Of a stretch of 64,000 nt of DNA, positions 54,366 to 64,000 are shown one piece after another. Positions within the stretch are counted from its first letter, which is position 1. Every line of letters starts with the position of its first letter. A program made the translations under genes and the position numbers. Below the pieces are notes generated by a model, which did no database searches, was not told where the DNA came from, and was given only the letters and a program-made list of their open reading frames with translations. The DNA comes from Pelobates cultripes. Taxonomy: Eukaryota; Chordata; Amphibia; Anura; Pelobatidae. The stretch lies in the NCBI GenBank assembly GCA_933207985.1, contig OW240912.1, positions 196,945,129 through 197,009,128 of the forward strand, read 5' to 3'.

Positions 54366-54700
54366 CATCCATCACACACACACACACAATGCACCCCTTA
54401 CACACAAAGACAATGCACCCCTGGCACACAGAAAAACACACAATGCATTACACACACAGACACACACACAAGGAATGCAACCCTTACACACAATGCATCC
54501 CTTACACACACACACACACACAAACACACAATGCATTCCTTACACACACTCAATGCACCCCTTACAGAGGCACACACTGCATCCCGTACATACACAGAAA
54601 CTCACCTTGCAGCCCTTACACATACAAACACAGATTCACACAATGCATTCCTTACACACATATCAGGACATCCCCCTACTCCACTCCCTGTGAACAAACT
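54366..54700. repeat. ACACACAATGCACCCCTTAC minisatellite
   Basis: Tandem units of about 25-40 bp with ACAC spacers. ORFs are artefacts. Confidence 0.9.
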
Positions 54701-54924
54701 CATTGGTGGAACATGAAGGTGGACCCTGGGACCCAGACCTTGAGGTGTGTAAAGGGCCTTAAAAAAATGGAGCTGCTTCCCGTTCTCCCAGAACATTGAT
54801 TTTTGTGACCACAGTTGCAAACAGCCTCCAGAGAGCCTGTTCTACACCAGACCAGTGGAGCCAGACTGCAGCTAGAGCCCATCATCATCCTCATCTGGGT
54901 TTAAGTAGGCAATCTAGTATATTA

Positions 54925-55012
54925 TTCGTGGCACTAAGCTCTAGTCCCCAGAACCACTTCAGCTTAATGTAGTGGTTCTGATGTTTATAGCCTGTCCCTG
55001 CAGGCCTTTTAA
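54925..55012. mobile_element. TTAA-class MITE fragment
   Basis: CCCAGAACCACTTCAGC and TGTAGTGGTTCTGATG form the usual inner hairpin of this MITE class. The outer ends are decayed. Confidence 0.5.
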
Positions 55013-55394
55013 TGTAAACACGGCGGCACTGCAGCACTGGCGTTAGTTAACATGGCAGATCATATGGGTGGGGCATTGTGATGTCACATGGGGGGGGGGG
55101 GCAGCAAACTTTACTTTTGCCTAGGGCGGCAAAAATCCTTGCACTGGCCCTGCATATGCTAAAGGTAGGGACGGATTTTTCTATTTTCTGTTTCATATAC
55201 TTCACTTATTTAAAAAAATAAAAATAAAAATCTATTCTCTTTCATAAACTTTTTGAAGTGACAACTGTCCTATAAACACACTGTGAACTTGAGCAAGTAA
55301 AAAAACAAACAAACAAAACAAAAACAAATTAGCTTTTTTTTCTAGGAAGTGTGCAAAGGGAGGCTGTGTAAGTCACAGCTAGGGGAATGATTAG

Positions 55395-56010
55395 GGGTGC
55401 ATAAATAAAGCGATTTAAAGTGACTCTGTACCTGTCTAGGGTCTTTGTCAAAGGTGACATCACTGTTGGGCGTCTGGTGACTCCATAGTGCAGGGGAAAG
55501 AGAGTTATTTTTACCGCAGCCTAGCCCTCGTGGGTGTTGTGATGCTCTTCCATCAGCTCCTGGCGCTTCAACAAACAAAAAAAGTATCCTGAACACTATC
55601 CTAAATCCCTATGAACAGTAAAATAACTGGAGGTGTTTTTTTTTGTATCACTCCAATGGCTATAAAAGTGTAAGCTCACCTACCACATGAAGGCAAACCT
55701 CTTAGATGAATCCCACACTCGCAACATGGCTTCCCCCTCCGCCAAGCCCCCCCCCTCCATGATGCAGAAGGGGTTAAAAAAAACCTTTTGTCACTTACCT
55801 GGGTCCATCACCAATGTGTCTAAGCGCTGGCTTGGGTCCGCCTCCTTTCCTCCCTTGCCAAAGTCAGTCAGCATGGAAGACCTAAAGCGCAAGTGTGGCA
55901 ATTCTTAAACTGCAATTATTACCTGTGCAGGGTTAAGGGACCTGGGACAGTGCACCCAGACCACTTCCTTGAGCCAAAGTGGTCTGGGTGCCTATAGTGT
56001 CCCATTAAGG
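55395..56010. mobile_element. MITE-like region
   Basis: The right end CTGGGTGCCTATAGTGTCCC then ATTAA is a good terminus of the 29031 class. The left start is uncertain (TTTAAAGTGACTCTG at 55405 is a candidate). No gene. Confidence 0.5.
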
Positions 56011-56234
56011 GTTAATAAGTGTGTAGGGGTTTAGAAAAATACACCATCCTGTCTCAGGGATTTTGCCATTGAGCTGGAAGCAAGAAGGTGAATTATTAGG
56101 ACAGCATAATGTTACTGCAGAGTTATGGACAACTCTCCCTCGTTGCAATGATCCAGCAGATGGCGCTCAGAGACCGCGCTCTGCTGTTTTAGCTAGGCAA
56201 TCCCTCTGTCAATGTCAGTACTGAAATTAGCAGA

Positions 56235-56410
56235 GGGAATTTCTTAGGGTTAAGGTAAGATAAGGGTTAATGCTGGATTAGAGTTTAAACAGTTTTTGTG
56301 TTAGGGATAGTGTAGGATAAAGCTTAGGGGTAAGGTTAAGGTAGGTTTACAGTTAGAGTTAGTGTAAGCATAGGGGTATGGTTGTTATAGGGTTAGTGTT
56401 AACTATCAAA
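56235..56410. repeat. Degenerate GGGTTA-rich tract
   Basis: Many TTAGGG/GGTTA/TAAGGTT variants (e.g. CTTAGGGTTAAGGTAAG, ATAGGGTTAGTG). Looks like a decayed telomere-like array or a simple G/T/A repeat. Confidence 0.6.
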
Positions 56411-57244
56411 AATGTATTTGGATGCTAGACATGTGAAGATTGGGACTGATAAGTAAATATATGTTGAGTTCTTTTTTTTTTTTAGTGTAACCCTTAGGGA
56501 AACCCTTAAATTAATTGGTGGAGGAAACACATAGCACATATGCTTTGGTTCAGAAGCTGGACAATTGCCTCTGTTCTTAACCCTTTAATGACACAGCTTC
56601 AGAAATAAAATGGGATTATGACGGAAAATGTCAGTTCTGTGTCATTGCTATGCTGTTCTACACTGTAATATTACTTTCTCACATTTAGAATAATGCTGTA
56701 TGGGTAGTGACAGTAGACAGGGCCTCTGTCCATGGTGCTGAACACTGTCATCAAACATGCAAACACAGCACTCTTCTCTCACATTATTAAAAACACTATC
56801 AGGGTTATTCAATAAAGTGTTCATTGTTGGGAATGTATTTAGTACCAAGTGTAAACTTGATAATTATAATATAATAGTGATATGTTAACATTATAATGAA
56901 CAACATAAAAACAAAACACGGTCAAAGAAAATCAATACTGTACTCTCCAATAACTTTTTCTAACATGTCCTTGTCCACAAACTCAGTAGCAAAGTCCAGA
57001 ACATTCTATAGGTCCACAAATACTGGGACACATTCTTGATTATTACAACCAAACAAATCAAAATAAATAAACAAGCATGCTGGTTGTTGACTTTCGTTTA
57101 CACATTTGATCTTTTCTGATCAAAATAAAAATCGTTATTGATACGTATTATTGTGTTTTTTGGTTTCTTTAACTGCAAATGCCTCTAAGCCACTTTACGA
57201 ATGGGATGTATAATCATGTATATCATTACATTCACTAAGAAAAA
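56411..57244. other. Stretch without a recognised gene
   Basis: AT-rich sequence with one 66-codon minus-strand ORF (56648-56848) of no known family. Nothing supported. Confidence 0.5.
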
Positions 57245-58044
57245 GGGGCCAGCGCAACTGCTAGGAAAACTAGGCAGCCACCTAGGGTGCAGTCTGGGTT
57301 ACTGGCAGGAGGGGAGAGCACTGCACAGCGCACCCCTCCTGTCCATCACAGCATAATTGTAATGACATCCATGCTTGGTCCCTTTTTGACAGTGTCATGA
57401 AAGGGAAGGGGCATAGTCATTATCACATAAAGCCAGGGTGAATAGCGTTTTCACAACTATGGTGTTAGGAATACATGTTTGTATTCCTGACACTATAGTG
57501 TTCCTTTAAGCAAATTAAATGAACATTCTGGTCAACGAAACAAATTCATCTAAATGAAAATGTTATGATGCCAGAAAGCCCCTGGGTGCTCTCTTTCCTT
57601 TAAGGGGTTAAACTGCTCTTAAATGGTTTAACCCTAAAGGCTTCCTCCAGCTCCAGATCTCCAGGTAGCTCAGTGGTATTCGGCTTCTGAAACAGAGTGT
57701 AGGGAAGTGCAGATTGACGTCAGGCATGGGTGCTGCAGATTGGCTAGAGTGGTCAGTTGACCCTCTAAGCCAATCGCTAGTTCCCGGTTCATAAAAATGT
57801 TTAACTTTTTTTTGAATGGGGAGCTACTGATTGGCTTAGAGTGCCAGCTGACCGCTGTAGCCAATCAGTGACACCCCTACCCAGCGGCACTCTGTGCTTC
57901 CTGACACTCAGTAAATAAAAGTGAACACATTAACACTGATATTTCTTTTACCTGGGGAGATGAGAAGGTCCAAAGTTTCTCTGCCAGGCCCAAGTACCAA
58001 AGCATTATGATGTGGTGTCCAGAATAAAGTGGAGGGTTCAATTC

Positions 58045-58600
58045 ACTTGTCCTTCCTGCTCCAATCTCCTATTCTTCTCCTTCATTTGACACAATTCTGC
58101 TCCTTTACCTTTGTGCCCCTTCTGTCCCTTTCTGCTCTTTGCAGACCCTTCCTTCTTCTTGCAGACCCTTTCTGCTACTTGCTGCCCCTTCCTGCTCCTT
58201 GCTGGCCCTTCCTGCTAATTTCTGCTCCTTCTCCTACTTTATGTTTGTGCTCCTTCTGCCCTTTCCAGCTCATTGCTGACCCTTTCTGCTCCTTGATATC
58301 CCTCCCTGCTCATATCTGTTCCTTTATCCTACTTTACCTGTGTGCTCCTTCTGTCCCTTCCTGCTCATTGCTGCCCTTTCCAGCTCCTTGCTGACCCTTT
58401 CTGCCCCTTCTACTTTACCTTTGTGCTGCTTTACTTTCCAGTTCCTTGCTGTCCCTTCATGCTCCTTGCTGCCCCTTCCTGTTAATTTCTGTTCCTTCTC
58501 CTACTTTACCTTTTGTGCTCCTTGCTGTCCCTTCCAGCCCCCTGCTGCTCATTTCTGTTCCTTCTCCTTCCTGCTCCTTGCTGACCCTTCCTGTAGGCTG
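58045..58600. repeat. CCTTCCTGCTCCTTGCTG minisatellite
   Basis: Pyrimidine-only tandem units of about 18-30 bp, giving Leu/Pro/Ser/Cys ORFs that are artefacts. Confidence 0.9.
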
Positions 58601-58870
58601 CCTCCCCCCATCCCTCACTTACTTGATCTGTAGGTGGATCCACCCATCTCTCACTTACCTGATCTATAGGCTGTCTCTCCCCCATCCCTCACTTCCCTGA
58701 TCTATAGGCTGCCTCCATCCCTCACTTCCCTGATTGATAGGCTGCCCCCATCCCTCACTTCCCTGATTTATAGGCTGTCCCCATCCCTCACTTCCCTGAT
58801 GTATAGGCTGTCCCCATCCCTCACTTCCCTGATTTATAGGCTCTCTCTCCCCCTCCATCTCTCACTAACC
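58600..58870. repeat. CCCTCACTTCCCTGATCTAT minisatellite
   Basis: About seven units of 35-40 bp including TATAGGCTG. The last four are nearly identical. Confidence 0.92.
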
Positions 58871-59119
58871 TGATCTGTAGGCTGTCTCTGCAATCTGGGA
58901 GTTGTTGGCTGCATGTGCTGCTCCCCTGCAGATTCAGACAGGAGAGAGAAGCAGAGATAAGATGTAGCTTCCTATCCCTGTCTCTCTCCATACACCTACT
59001 GGCCGGCGCTGGTATTGCACTGTATTTTCAATCTCACACGAAAAATAGCAGGGCAAGCTGAAAAATCTGGAGGGGGGGGGGGTGGCAAGTGTCCCCCCAT
59101 TGCTCTCCCCTGCAGACGC

Positions 59120-59670
59120 CCATGGAACCCAGAAGGCTGAGGGGGGGAGAAGAGGCACCCAGAAAGCTGGGGAGGGAAGAAAAAGGACCCCTAGAGCTGG
59201 GGGGAAAGGCACCCAGAGGACTGAAGAGGCATCTGGAGGGCTGGGGGAGTAAGAGGCACCCAGAGGGCTGGGGAGGGAGGAAAAACCTAGAAGATTGAGT
59301 AGGGTGGGGAAGAGGCACCCAGAGGGCATGAGAAAAGAGGCACCTAGAGAGCTGGGAAGGGGGAAGGCACATAGAGTTAAGGGGGGACAAAGAGGTGCAC
59401 AGCAGGGCTAGGGGACAAAAAGGCACACAAAATGGCTTAAGGGGACTAAGATACGCATAGAGGGGCTGGGGAAGAAGAGAGACACAAAAAAGGTTTGGGG
59501 AGAAAGAGACACACAGAGAGGCACACAGGGGGGCTTGAGGGCAAATAGACACAGAGGGGCATGGAAGAGAAGAGAGACACAAAGAGGAACTGGGGCAAAG
59601 AGACACACAAAGGGTATTGGGGGGAAAATACACACAAAGGGTCTGGAGGAAGATGGAGACACACAAAGCT
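59120..59670. repeat. GAGGCACCCAGAGGGCTGG minisatellite
   Basis: Purine-rich units of about 28 bp change toward AGAGACACACAAAGGG in the right half. The opposite-strand ORFs (Cys/Leu/Pro-rich) are artefacts. Confidence 0.9.
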
Positions 59671-60119
59671 GGCACTTTTTGTTTTTAGGGGGGTGCAAGT
59701 AGCAGGTCTTGCCCAGGGTGCAAAATCGTCTTGCACTGACCCTGGAACTGAGAATTCGGGATGAATTTTAAGCTTAAATTGACACTACAGACCCCTGAAA
59801 CACTAGTGCTTTATGTGTGAAGATTATGCCCTCTTTTTTTTTTTTTTTATTTTTCTTTTTTTTTACAAAAAGTGCAGATTTCAATAGAATTTGGCATTTC
59901 ATGAATTAACCACCCTGGCTGTCAAGCAGACAAGAGTTCCGTTTACTTCCTAGTTGTTTGGTTTTGTGGAGCACCAAGTAACCTACCTTGCAAAGATTTT
60001 TTATTGAGCTTCACTGAAATCTGGGTGGGGAACAATGGGAGGGCTTATAAAGGCTGCAGAGAAGATTTCTGCAGCTTTTGCTATCTGTTTTTACATATAC
60101 CCACAATGAAAAATGCAGA

Positions 60120-60770
60120 ATTAAATGGGCGGGCCTGACTGCTAAAGTGAGCAGACGCTGGTTGCAACAGCTCCTGCTCTCCACGGCAACTATTGCGAAA
60201 AATTTGCAAAATACAGCCCGGAGTGACTTCTGTGAGCCATCAGACGACAGGTGACAGCAAGGTGCTCACGCTGGTACCAAATACACAGCCATTCCTGTGG
60301 AGTTCACCTGAAGGCTAGATGAGGCCTACAAGCATTGACAGTCAGGGGGAGGCGGTCGCTCCCCTGCCACCTCACATGGCTAAAATTGTGAATCTGGGCA
60401 CAAATGGGTGGTTATCCCGGTCCACACTGTGGTGATGACCTGCTTCCCTTTACTGGACCTGACGATTCCTGACAAGCAGTTCAGCTGTGAACAGTGGCCT
60501 AAAAAGGCTGCCGACACAATGAATAAACTTCTACATGCACCCACGACCTGGGCCTCGCATGAAGAGCGTATCACCAGAGCCATCGAGACCGTATGGTTGC
60601 CATTCTGGGGATTCATAGACAGAAGGAGCAGCCTGAGGCAGTAGTTGATATCCAGCCCGACTCCTTTGCCAACAAAGAACCACGACCTGCTGGGCAAGAC
60701 CCTTACACGGAGCAAATGGCACAGAAATGGAGGCCATCGTCTCGTAGGAAATTTCATCGCTGTGGGCTTG
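60120..60770 (+). mobile_element. L1-type 5' leader fragment
   Basis: Starts GGGCGGGCCTGACTGC and contains CAACAGCTCCTGCTCTCC, echoing the leader of the retroposon at 42002 (read on minus). No intact ORF1 follows. It is joined to a repeated 210-bp block at 60773. Confidence 0.5.
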
Positions 60771-60772
60771 GT

Positions 60773-60983
60773 TCTATTGTAAACCGCTGCCCTCCTGGGT
60801 CATGATCCAAAGAGGAACATTCCCTTGCACACTACTTATCTGCTCGGGGACTGCTGTTACATGTCCCTGTTTGGGAGGAACAGGCTTGTTCCCATAATAG
60901 GTCAAAAGTCCCCAACAGTTTTGTGTGTATTGTGTGTGTGTGTGAAGACAGCCTATCTCTTGCCTTTATTCTCAGATTGCCTG
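60773..60983 (+). repeat. 210-bp dispersed repeat, copy 1
   Basis: From TTGTAAACCGCTGCCCTCC to TTATTCTCAGATTGCCTG this matches 62212-62438, with a few substitutions and a different GT-run length. Confidence 0.9.
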
Positions 60984-61194
60984 TCCAAAGCTGCTGCTAT
61001 AAATCATTCTGTCTCTTTCTACCCTCACACAGAACATGCCCCTCCTCCCTACTTCCCCTGGCAGGCATTGCTTTCCTTGAGGCTTAACACAAATTCTCTG
61101 ATAACAGACATGCAGAGCACAGCCTTCTTATCCCTGTGCTGATTGGCACAGGGTCTGCACAAACTGTACTGAGTTAGAGGAGGGGGAAATTACT

Positions 61195-61790
61195 GTTTTT
61201 ATTTTTTTACTTATAATTCTTTATTTTGGTTGTGCATGTAAATACATTCCAGCATTTTCTGCCAGAACAGCGTCAAAAGAAGCATCATAGTAAAATACAG
61301 TTGCATGAGTGACAGCACGTTTTTGGGGATATAACAGGTTAAACTGACATGTCTACATTTGCTTTAGTAGTGAGTGGGTAGATCATGCAACATATGGCTA
61401 GTTTTCAAGATTAAATAAGGGAGTAACAAGAGTTATTGCTGAGTGATTAGCTTAAGTAGTTATATGCAGTAACGGTATATCGTTGGTCTAAGCTTGTAAT
61501 ACCTTGTCGCACGAAAGGTTCGGCTGGTAGCCATTTCGCAGGATAGCAGGGCAGCGGCCGTCCACCCCACTCACCACCAGTGTAGGCCTCAGCCACCTGG
61601 AAGTCATAAGGGACCAGAATTTGCCGGGGAAGGTGGCTTCAGAACCAGCAGCTCTGTGCATGCAGGACCGCTGTTTCTAGGCTGCATGTAGGCAGGTAAA
61701 CTATGAATTTTAAGCTTGATTGCCTAGATCCTGCAGGAGATGATTGTCGATGCAACCATCCAGCATGGCGGTCTGGCCCCGACCCTTAAA
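61195..61790 (-). mobile_element. Retroposon 3' end (A-tail on minus strand)
   Basis: Begins on the plus strand with a T-rich run then AATTCTTTATTTTGG, the same arrangement as the tail of the retroposon at 40054. No coding part. Confidence 0.45.
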
Positions 61791-61796
61791 GGGCTG

Positions 61797-62044
61797 ATTT
61801 TTTTTTTTTATTCTTTATTTTGGATGTGCTGAGAATATATAATAAGGACATTTTGGACAATACATGGTCAACCATAGATTGTCACAGCTTGCAATCAATG
61901 TATATGTATGAAACAGCACATTTTTTATTTTATTTTTTGAAACGTTACTTGTAAAACAGAATATATCTACACGGAAAACATGGTTAATACACAGAGCCAG
62001 AAGTACAGTATTCGGATTAAAAAGACATTGCTTTTTAGTATGGT
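61797..62044 (-). mobile_element. Second retroposon 3' end
   Basis: T-run then ATTCTTTATTTTGGATGTGC, parallel to 61195. It ends where a MITE terminus starts at 62046. Confidence 0.45.
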
Positions 62045-62045
62045 A

Positions 62046-62830
62046 AAAGGACACTATAATCACCAGAACAACTACAGCTTATTGAATTTGTTCTGGTAAG
62101 TAGAATCATTACCTTCAGGCTTTTTGCTGTAAACAATATCTTTTCAGAGAAAATGCAGTTTTTACATTACAGTCTAGTTATAACTTCACTGACCATTCCT
62201 AAGATGGCTTCTATTGTAAACCGCTGCCCTCCTGGGTCATGATCCAAAGAGGAACATTCCCTTGCACACTACTTATATGCTATGGGGACTGCTGTTACAT
62301 GTCCCTGTTTGGGAAGAACAGGCTTGTTCCCATAATAGGTCAAAAGTCCCCAACAGATTTTGTTGGTATTGTGTGTGTGTGTGTGTGTGTGTGTGTGAAG
62401 ACAGCCTATCTCTTGTCTTTATTCTCAGATTGCCTGGGTCATGGCTGCCTAAAATGCATCCAAACATTCAGTATCTCCTCCCTCTGCATGCAGACACTGA
62501 ACGTTCCTCATAGAGATTCATTGATTAAATTTATCTCTATGAGGAGATGCTGATTTGCCAGGGCTGTGGTGTTTGAATTGTGCTTGCTCTGCCCTTGATC
62601 TGCCTCTTTGTCAGTCTCAGCCAATCCTATGGGGAAGCATTGTGATTGGGTCAGGCTACCACGTCTGCTGATGTCAGCAGGCAGTGGGCAGATCAAAAGG
62701 AAACAGGGACAAAGTAAACAGCTCCAGACTTGAATACAAGTAAGATTTTACTATATTTAGGGAGGCAAAGGGAGTTAGAGCGGCTAGATGGTGGTTTTAA
62801 CCCTATAGGGTCAGGAATACATGTTTTAAA
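62046..62830. mobile_element. TTAA-class MITE with inserted repeat
   Basis: The left end AAAGGACACTATAATCACC and the right portion ACCCTATAGGGTCAGG belong to the MITE class at 29031. The 210-bp repeat copy 2 lies inside. Confidence 0.5.
62212..62438 (+). repeat. 210-bp dispersed repeat, copy 2
   Basis: Same block as 60773-60983, with a longer (GT)n run. Confidence 0.9.
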
Positions 62831-62839
62831 CACAAGTTA

Positions 62840-63505
62840 GGCATCACATTGATGCTGACTATGCCAGGTGTAGGGAAAATACAATCAATGTGAAACAGGC
62901 TAATTAGGCAACAGTTATTCTACTGGTACTGAACACCAAATCAATAAGGGTACTACATGCGGTGTGTACTACAAATATAAAAAGATAGGAAAGATAGCTG
63001 AGCAAAAGCAACAGAGTGAAACATAATACAGAGTGCCTCTGAACTTGTACCGGGTCACCCTCCCAGCTGTAGGTCCGTTGTCAGGCTTCAGCCAACTCCC
63101 ATACTCAGTAGGCCTAATCGGTTATTTGTTGGTCCGTTGGGGAGCGCAGCTTGGCGATGTCGGTTCGGGGCATTCCTACCTCTCCATATTTGGGTACAGG
63201 TAAGCTGTTCCACCTTTCGAACTGGAGAGTTCAAATATATAGGCCGGATCTTCAATGTCTGCATGTGCCTTGTGTTTCTCCGCTTCTTTGGCAGATGGTG
63301 TGTGGATCTCGGTTGTAGCAGCAGGTGGGCAATTATTCTCCTTTAGTTAGGTTATTTAGTTACTCCAATGGCCATTGGAGGGAATGCCCGCCTGCCACGT
63401 CAAGGCAAATCCCATACGTGGGTCATACACTGGACTGTCACCTTGCTTCCTTGAGCTTCTGGCAAAGATATCTCTAATTAAACAGAGTATTTTTTATATA
63501 CACCC
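62840..63505. other. Stretch without a recognised gene
   Basis: GC-mixed sequence that may be a LINE or retroposon leader read on the minus strand (style similar to 41000-42000). No motif supports a call. Confidence 0.35.
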
Positions 63506-63507
63506 CT

Positions 63508-63607
63508 GTGACGAGACCAATCTCGCCACTGTGCAGTGGAGGAGCCTGGTTGCCCGCCTGCTGTCTTTAGACTATGGCCCCATGTTGAAACGCTTGATTT
63601 TCCCCTT
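63508..63607 (+). mobile_element. LTR fragment of the 16570/31954 family
   Basis: Begins TGTGACGAGACCAATCTCGC and continues GAGGAGCCTGGTTGCCCGCC, matching the first ~100 bp (minus orientation) of the LTRs at 16570 and 20012. Cut off at about 63607 by LINE sequence. Confidence 0.85.
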
Positions 63608-64000
63608 GCATTAGAGGTTCTAGTGTGAGTACAAACAGGAGGGGTGACAGTGGGCAGCCCTGTCGTGTGCCATTGTGTAGGGCAATAGGGGCTGTCGTGG
63701 CGCCCGGGATCCGGATGTGTGCCTTGACATCTGTGTACATGGCTTGGATCGTTTTAATGTACGTCTTGGGGAACCGGAGATGTCATAAGAGTTCGAACAG
63801 GTATGTCCACTTTACCCTGTCAAACGCCTTTTCGGCGTCGAGAGAGAGTATGAGTGTTGGGGTGCGTGAGGTCATCTGTGTTCATATTAAGTCGATGTTG
63901 CGTCTAGTATTTTCAAATAGCTGTCGTCCGGGAATGAGGCCCACCTGGTCTGCGTGAATTAGGTTAGTTAAGTGTGGAGATAGTCTTTCCGCTAATATCT
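63608..64000 (-). pseudogene. L1-class reverse transcriptase remnant, off the window edge
   Basis: Minus-strand translation gives AERLSPHLTNLIHADQVGFI then PGRQLFENTRRNIDLI, LSLDAEKAFDRVKW and NGTRQGCPLSPLLF. These are consecutive RT motifs of an L1-class ORF2, with at least two in-frame stops. The YADD region would lie to the left but is replaced by the LTR fragment. The rest runs off the window at 64000. Confidence 0.85.

Larger units (their letters stand above)
53233..55152. mobile_element. hAT-like element with a nested copy
   Basis: Starts CAGTGGCGTACTAAGGGGG and ends CTTGCACTGGCCCTG. The flanks CATATGAA and CATATGCT agree at 6 of 8 positions, with the left one ending a base before the element, which hints at an old 8-bp duplication. 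Inside are a GAATAAATTGAAAGGGAGGG minisatellite, an assembly gap (53369-53468), a shorter copy of the same element and (AC)n-rich tandem repeats. Confidence 0.6.
57245..59748. mobile_element. hAT-like composite region with minisatellites
   Basis: The left end GGGGCCAGCGCAACTGCTAG and the right end CTTGCACTGACCCTG are approximate inverted partners. The 8-bp flanks do not match. Inside are a CCAAT-rich MITE portion, a pyrimidine-rich minisatellite (58045-58600), a CCCTCACTTCCCTGAT repeat (58600-58870) and a purine-rich minisatellite (59120-59670). Confidence 0.5.

Noticed and set aside
58029..58394. 121-codon Leu/Ser/Cys-rich ORF resembling a membrane protein
   Set aside because: Pyrimidine-only tandem repeat; hydrophobicity is a by-product of composition.
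59034..59675. 213-codon minus-strand Leu/Pro/Cys ORF
   Set aside because: Opposite strand of a purine-rich minisatellite; frame stays open only because of the repeat.

Overview
This window looks like vertebrate, probably anuran amphibian, nuclear DNA. It holds two clear exons of a conserved host gene inside long, repeat-packed non-coding sequence. The repeats include DIRS and Ngaro-type tyrosine-recombinase retrotransposons, L1-class and CR1-class LINEs, a Tc1 transposon, hAT-like MITEs and many TTAA-flanked MITEs. No prokaryotic features are present. The anuran assignment rests on this mixture and on remembered repeat sequence style, so it is an inference. The vertebrate assignment rests on VMP1. 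Two 100-N runs (22656-22755, 53369-53468) show a draft assembly.

Host gene: exons at 12823-12913 and 10906-11016 on the minus strand encode a contiguous 67-residue part of VMP1 (vacuole membrane protein 1), with canonical splice sites and matching phase. I found no other VMP1 exon, so much of the window may be VMP1 intron. How far the gene extends on either side cannot be settled here.

Layout. 1-1935: array of alternating inverted arms, AT-rich tract, TTAA-type terminus, Tc1 end. 3-15 kb: MITEs, a decayed RT fragment, the VMP1 exons, and a 131-bp sequence present twice without a mismatch. 15.9-21.8 kb: truncated Tc1, then a young LTR retrotransposon (16570-21230, minus) coding one repeat-rich protein and no polymerase, then a CR1 remnant. 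22-25 kb: Ty3/gypsy integrase remnant, assembly gap, and a DIRS element with a 452-residue Gag-like ORF. 26-29 kb: Ngaro-type terminus, promoter-like cassette, minisatellite and hairpins. 28.7-35.9 kb: decayed L1-class LINE (minus) interrupted by a TTAA MITE and by a solo LTR with a perfect 5-bp duplication. 35.9-39.6 kb: Ngaro 3' end with tyrosine recombinase, then large palindromes and TA microsatellites. 39.7-47.9 kb: a candidate non-autonomous Ngaro-like element, itself hit by an L1-type retroposon (12-bp duplication) and a hAT MITE (8-bp duplication). 48-64 kb: a second inverted-arm array, nested hAT-like elements full of minisatellites, retroposon pieces, an LTR fragment and an L1 RT remnant running off the window.

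Functionally there is one host gene fragment plus layers of mobile DNA. Insertion order can be read at several places from nesting and target-site duplications. The strongest candidates for something undescribed are the polymerase-less LTR family with its repeat-rich protein, the noncoding Ngaro-like element, and the terminal core shared by three different Ngaro-type families.
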